Positions 4,964 to 6,966 of a stretch of DNA of 6,966 nt are shown piece by piece (position 1 is the stretch's first letter; each line of letters begins with the position of its first letter). This DNA is from Bacteroidales bacterium (GTDB taxonomy: Bacteria; Bacteroidota; Bacteroidia; Bacteroidales; UBA4181), in NCBI GenBank assembly GCA_031287245.1, contig JAITTD010000300.1:1-6966 (forward strand), given 5' to 3'. The translations under genes were made by a program, and so were the position numbers. The notes beneath the pieces were generated by a model. It did not search any database. It was given only the letters and a program-made list of their open reading frames with translations, and was not told the DNA's origin.

Positions 4964-6913
4964 ATGAAAAGTTACCTTACTCTTCTTTTGGTATATATTG
5001 CATTTCCGCTATGGGCGGCTGAAACGAGAATTTCATCACCTGATGGGACGTTAGATTTGAGCATAGATGTTTCTGGGCAAATTTCCGTCAAACTGATGGC
5101 GGGAAATACGAATGTTTTTGAAATCAAGCATATTGATTTGTTCACCGACAGGGGGCATTTTCCGGCTACCATGCGTGTTAAAAAGGTGAAACAAAATTCA
5201 GTCAATCGCGTGGTGCAGCCCGTTATCAGGGAAAAAACGGCAACCATTCCCGAACGCTACAACGAAGCCGTCATTGAGTTTGGCGACAAAACGAAAATTC
5301 AGTTCAGGCTCTACAATGAAGGTTTTGCCTATCGTTTCCTGACTGATGCCGCCGGTGACATGAAAGTGCTCAACGACCGGGCAGATTTCATTTTTCCTGA
5401 CAGCGCCCGTCTTACCTTTCAAAAGGATAACAGGTACAACGGCGACTATGAAAGACCTTACGTGTGCGAGAAAATTGCCGGCATGACAAATGGCGAGATG
5501 GGTAATTTGCCTGCTTTGGTGAGTGCTGCGGGGCATTTTGTGCTCTTGATGGAAGCCGACACTAAGGGTTATCCCGTTATGTGGCTCAAAAAGACCGATA
5601 CCTGTCTGTCTGCTCATTATTGGGGCTATCCGCTTGAATATAACCGACAAGGGAACAGATACGACCGCCGTAGAGTCCTGAAAAGTGCGGATTATATTGC
5701 CCAAACGAGCGCATCCCGCAGTTTTCCGTGGAAAGTGTTTGCCATAGCGGACAAAGAAACGAAACTTTTGACGAATCAATTGGTATATCTGCTGGGCGAA
5801 GATTGCAAAATCACCGACCCGTCGTGGATAAAGCCCGGCTGGGTGACTTTCGACTGGTGGTCGCGGAGAGGCATTTATGGCGTTGATTTTCAGGCGGGCG
5901 TCAATACAGAAACTGCCAAATATATGATTGATTTTGCCCATGAATTTGGTATTCGGTATTTTCTGTTGGATGATGGATGGACGAAGGGCGAAGACCTTTC
6001 GCAAGTTGTTGACGGATTGGATATTCCAGAAGTGGTGCGTTATGGGCATACCAAAGGGGTAGATGTGATGCTTTGGGTGGTTTACGACCATTTTGCAGGA
6101 CAGATGGACAAAGCACTGAAAACTTTTGCCCAATGGGGTATCAAAGGCGTAAAAATTGACTTTATGAACCGTTCTGACCAGGAAGTAGTCGATTTCTACT
6201 GGGAAGCCGCCGAAAAATGTGCGGCATACCGCATGGTGATTGATTTTCACGGTGCTTATCGCCCGGATGGACTGCGACGCGCCTATCCGAATGTGCTAAC
6301 GCGAGAGGCATTGATTGAATTTGAATATAACGGCATGGAGAACTGGGACAATCCCGACCATCACTGCACCCTGCCGTTTATCCGCAACGTAGCGGGACCG
6401 ATGGACTACATACCCGGCACAATGAACAATGCCACGAAAAGCGATTTCAGGATAAACGGCAACAAGCCAATGGGGCAGGGTACACGGGCACATTCACTGG
6501 CAATGGCTGTGGTTGCCGAGAGTCCCATGCAAATGCTGTCAGATGCCCAGCCTTTGTACTACCAAGAGCGGGAATGTACGGATTTTCTGCTAAAAATTCC
6601 CGTAGAATGGGACGACACAGTACCCCTTGACGGCGCAGTGGGCGATTATGTGGCGCTGGCACGCAAAAACGGCAATGATTGGTATGTGGCAGCCATCACA
6701 GACTGGACGCCACGCAAACTGAATATCACGCTCGACTTTTTACCGCCCAACCAAACCTGCCAAATAGAAATCATTCGCGATGGTGTGAATGCCAACGACA
6801 CAGCGGTGGATTACATTCGAGAAGTGAAAAGCGGTATCAAGAAAGGCGATACAGTCAATATAAACATGGCATCGGGTGGGGGATGGATTGCGAAAATACA
6901 GGTGATACAATAG
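4964..6913 (+). CDS. Secreted GH97 glycoside hydrolase, retaining type (probable alpha-galactosidase-like)
   Basis: This is a 649-residue exported enzyme of family GH97, which hydrolyses alpha-glycosides (alpha-glucosidases such as SusB; alpha-galactosidases). The N-terminus MKSYLTLLLVYIAFPLWAAE is a signal peptide with likely cleavage near residues 18-19; no lipobox cysteine is present, so it should be a soluble periplasmic protein. Residues about 20-265 form the N-terminal beta-sandwich, about 285-545 the (beta/alpha)8 barrel (WVTFDWWSRRGIYGVDF at 293-309, FLLDDGW at 333-339), and about 550-649 the C-terminal beta domain (VEWDD, YVALARK, ASGGGW). In GVKIDFM (395-401) D399 matches the nucleophile of retaining members, and E454 in EFEYN, 55 residues later, matches the acid/base; this equals the spacing I recall for D415/E470 in the B. 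thetaiotaomicron retaining alpha-galactosidase. At the SusB base position (HEA) this protein has HG (428-429), which also argues against the inverting mechanism. The frame opens at 4916, but the promoter and signal peptide favour 4964. Exact substrate is unproven. Confidence 0.93.
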   Translation: MKSYLTLLLVYIAFPLWAAETRISSPDGTLDLSIDVSGQISVKLMAGNTNVFEIKHIDLFTDRGHFPATMRVKKVKQNSVNRVVQPVIREKTATIPERYNEAVIEFGDKTKIQFRLYNEGFAYRFLTDAAGDMKVLNDRADFIFPDSARLTFQKDNRYNGDYERPYVCEKIAGMTNGEMGNLPALVSAAGHFVLLMEADTKGYPVMWLKKTDTCLSAHYWGYPLEYNRQGNRYDRRRVLKSADYIAQTSASRSFPWKVFAIADKETKLLTNQLVYLLGEDCKITDPSWIKPGWVTFDWWSRRGIYGVDFQAGVNTETAKYMIDFAHEFGIRYFLLDDGWTKGEDLSQVVDGLDIPEVVRYGHTKGVDVMLWVVYDHFAGQMDKALKTFAQWGIKGVKIDFMNRSDQEVVDFYWEAAEKCAAYRMVIDFHGAYRPDGLRRAYPNVLTREALIEFEYNGMENWDNPDHHCTLPFIRNVAGPMDYIPGTMNNATKSDFRINGNKPMGQGTRAHSLAMAVVAESPMQMLSDAQPLYYQERECTDFLLKIPVEWDDTVPLDGAVGDYVALARKNGNDWYVAAITDWTPRKLNITLDFLPPNQTCQIEIIRDGVNANDTAVDYIREVKSGIKKGDTVNINMASGGGWIAKIQVIQ

Positions 6914-6966
6914 TGATACGATGGTGATACAATGGTGATACGATAGTGATTCAATGGTGATACAAT
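6902..6966. repeat. 11-bp tandem array starting in the GH97 stop region
   Basis: Five complete 11-base units and a sixth cut by the window edge follow the pattern GTGATAC(A/G)AT(A/G), starting at 6902, 6913, 6924, 6935, 6946 and 6957; one unit has a T for A (GTGATTC). The first unit supplies the last codons of GH97, read as V-I-Q, and the first two bases of its TAG stop; the stop's last base begins unit two. The rest is non-coding. The array continues beyond the window for an unknown length. Confidence 0.9.

Noticed and set aside
5198..6250. 350-codon open frame antisense to GH97
   Set aside because: It is a shadow of the GH97 gene on the other strand. Its translation shows no recognisable motif, while the sense frame has complete GH97 motifs.

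Overview
The window looks like chromosomal DNA from a member of the Bacteroidota, probably Bacteroidales-like. Four sites carry the Bacteroidota sigma-factor promoter pattern (a -33 TTTG-like box, a spacer of about 19-20 bases, then TAnnTTTG) just upstream of start codons, and a fifth, minus-strand site has the TAnnTTTG box only. Shine-Dalgarno sequences are weak or absent, and the gene set (GH97 glycosidase, YitT, DUF47-PiT pair, Rpn-family nuclease) fits that phylum. No rRNA, tRNA, CRISPR array or intact insertion sequence is visible.

Layout from left to right. Positions 1-122 hold a degenerate GAAAC-based tandem array that runs directly into the stop codon of a minus-strand phosphate transporter gene (PiT, 122-1177). 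Thirteen bases upstream of that gene lies its usual partner, a DUF47/PhoU-like accessory protein (1191-1838), so the two form an operon read leftward. A 123-bp A-tract-rich intergenic region separates this operon from a divergent plus-strand gene for an Rpn-family PD-(D/E)XK nuclease with a repetitive coiled-coil tail (1962-2942). It is followed by a YitT-family membrane protein (3012-3881) with its own promoter. A convergent intergenic region (3882-4025) carries short direct and inverted repeats. Next comes a minus-strand monofunctional peptidoglycan transglycosylase, mtgA (4026-4727). The divergent region to its right holds two promoter matches. One precedes a 27-codon ORF (4833-4916), and the other drives a secreted GH97 glycoside hydrolase (4964-6913). 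An 11-bp tandem array begins inside the last codons of GH97 and continues past the window edge.

Functionally these are mostly independent housekeeping or accessory units: phosphate uptake (DUF47 + PiT), a nuclease of the recombination or defence type, a membrane protein of unknown substrate, cell-wall glycan polymerisation, and periplasmic alpha-glycoside hydrolysis. No SusC/SusD pair is present, so membership of GH97 in a polysaccharide-utilisation locus cannot be judged here.

I do not see an obvious new multi-gene system. The less ordinary signals are the different short tandem arrays placed at or next to stop codons (pit, GH97 and, more weakly, yitT), the small ORF with a full-consensus promoter positioned for a leaderless transcript, the in-register duplication in the Rpn tail, and a perfect inverted repeat spanning the rpn stop codon and the yitT -33 region.
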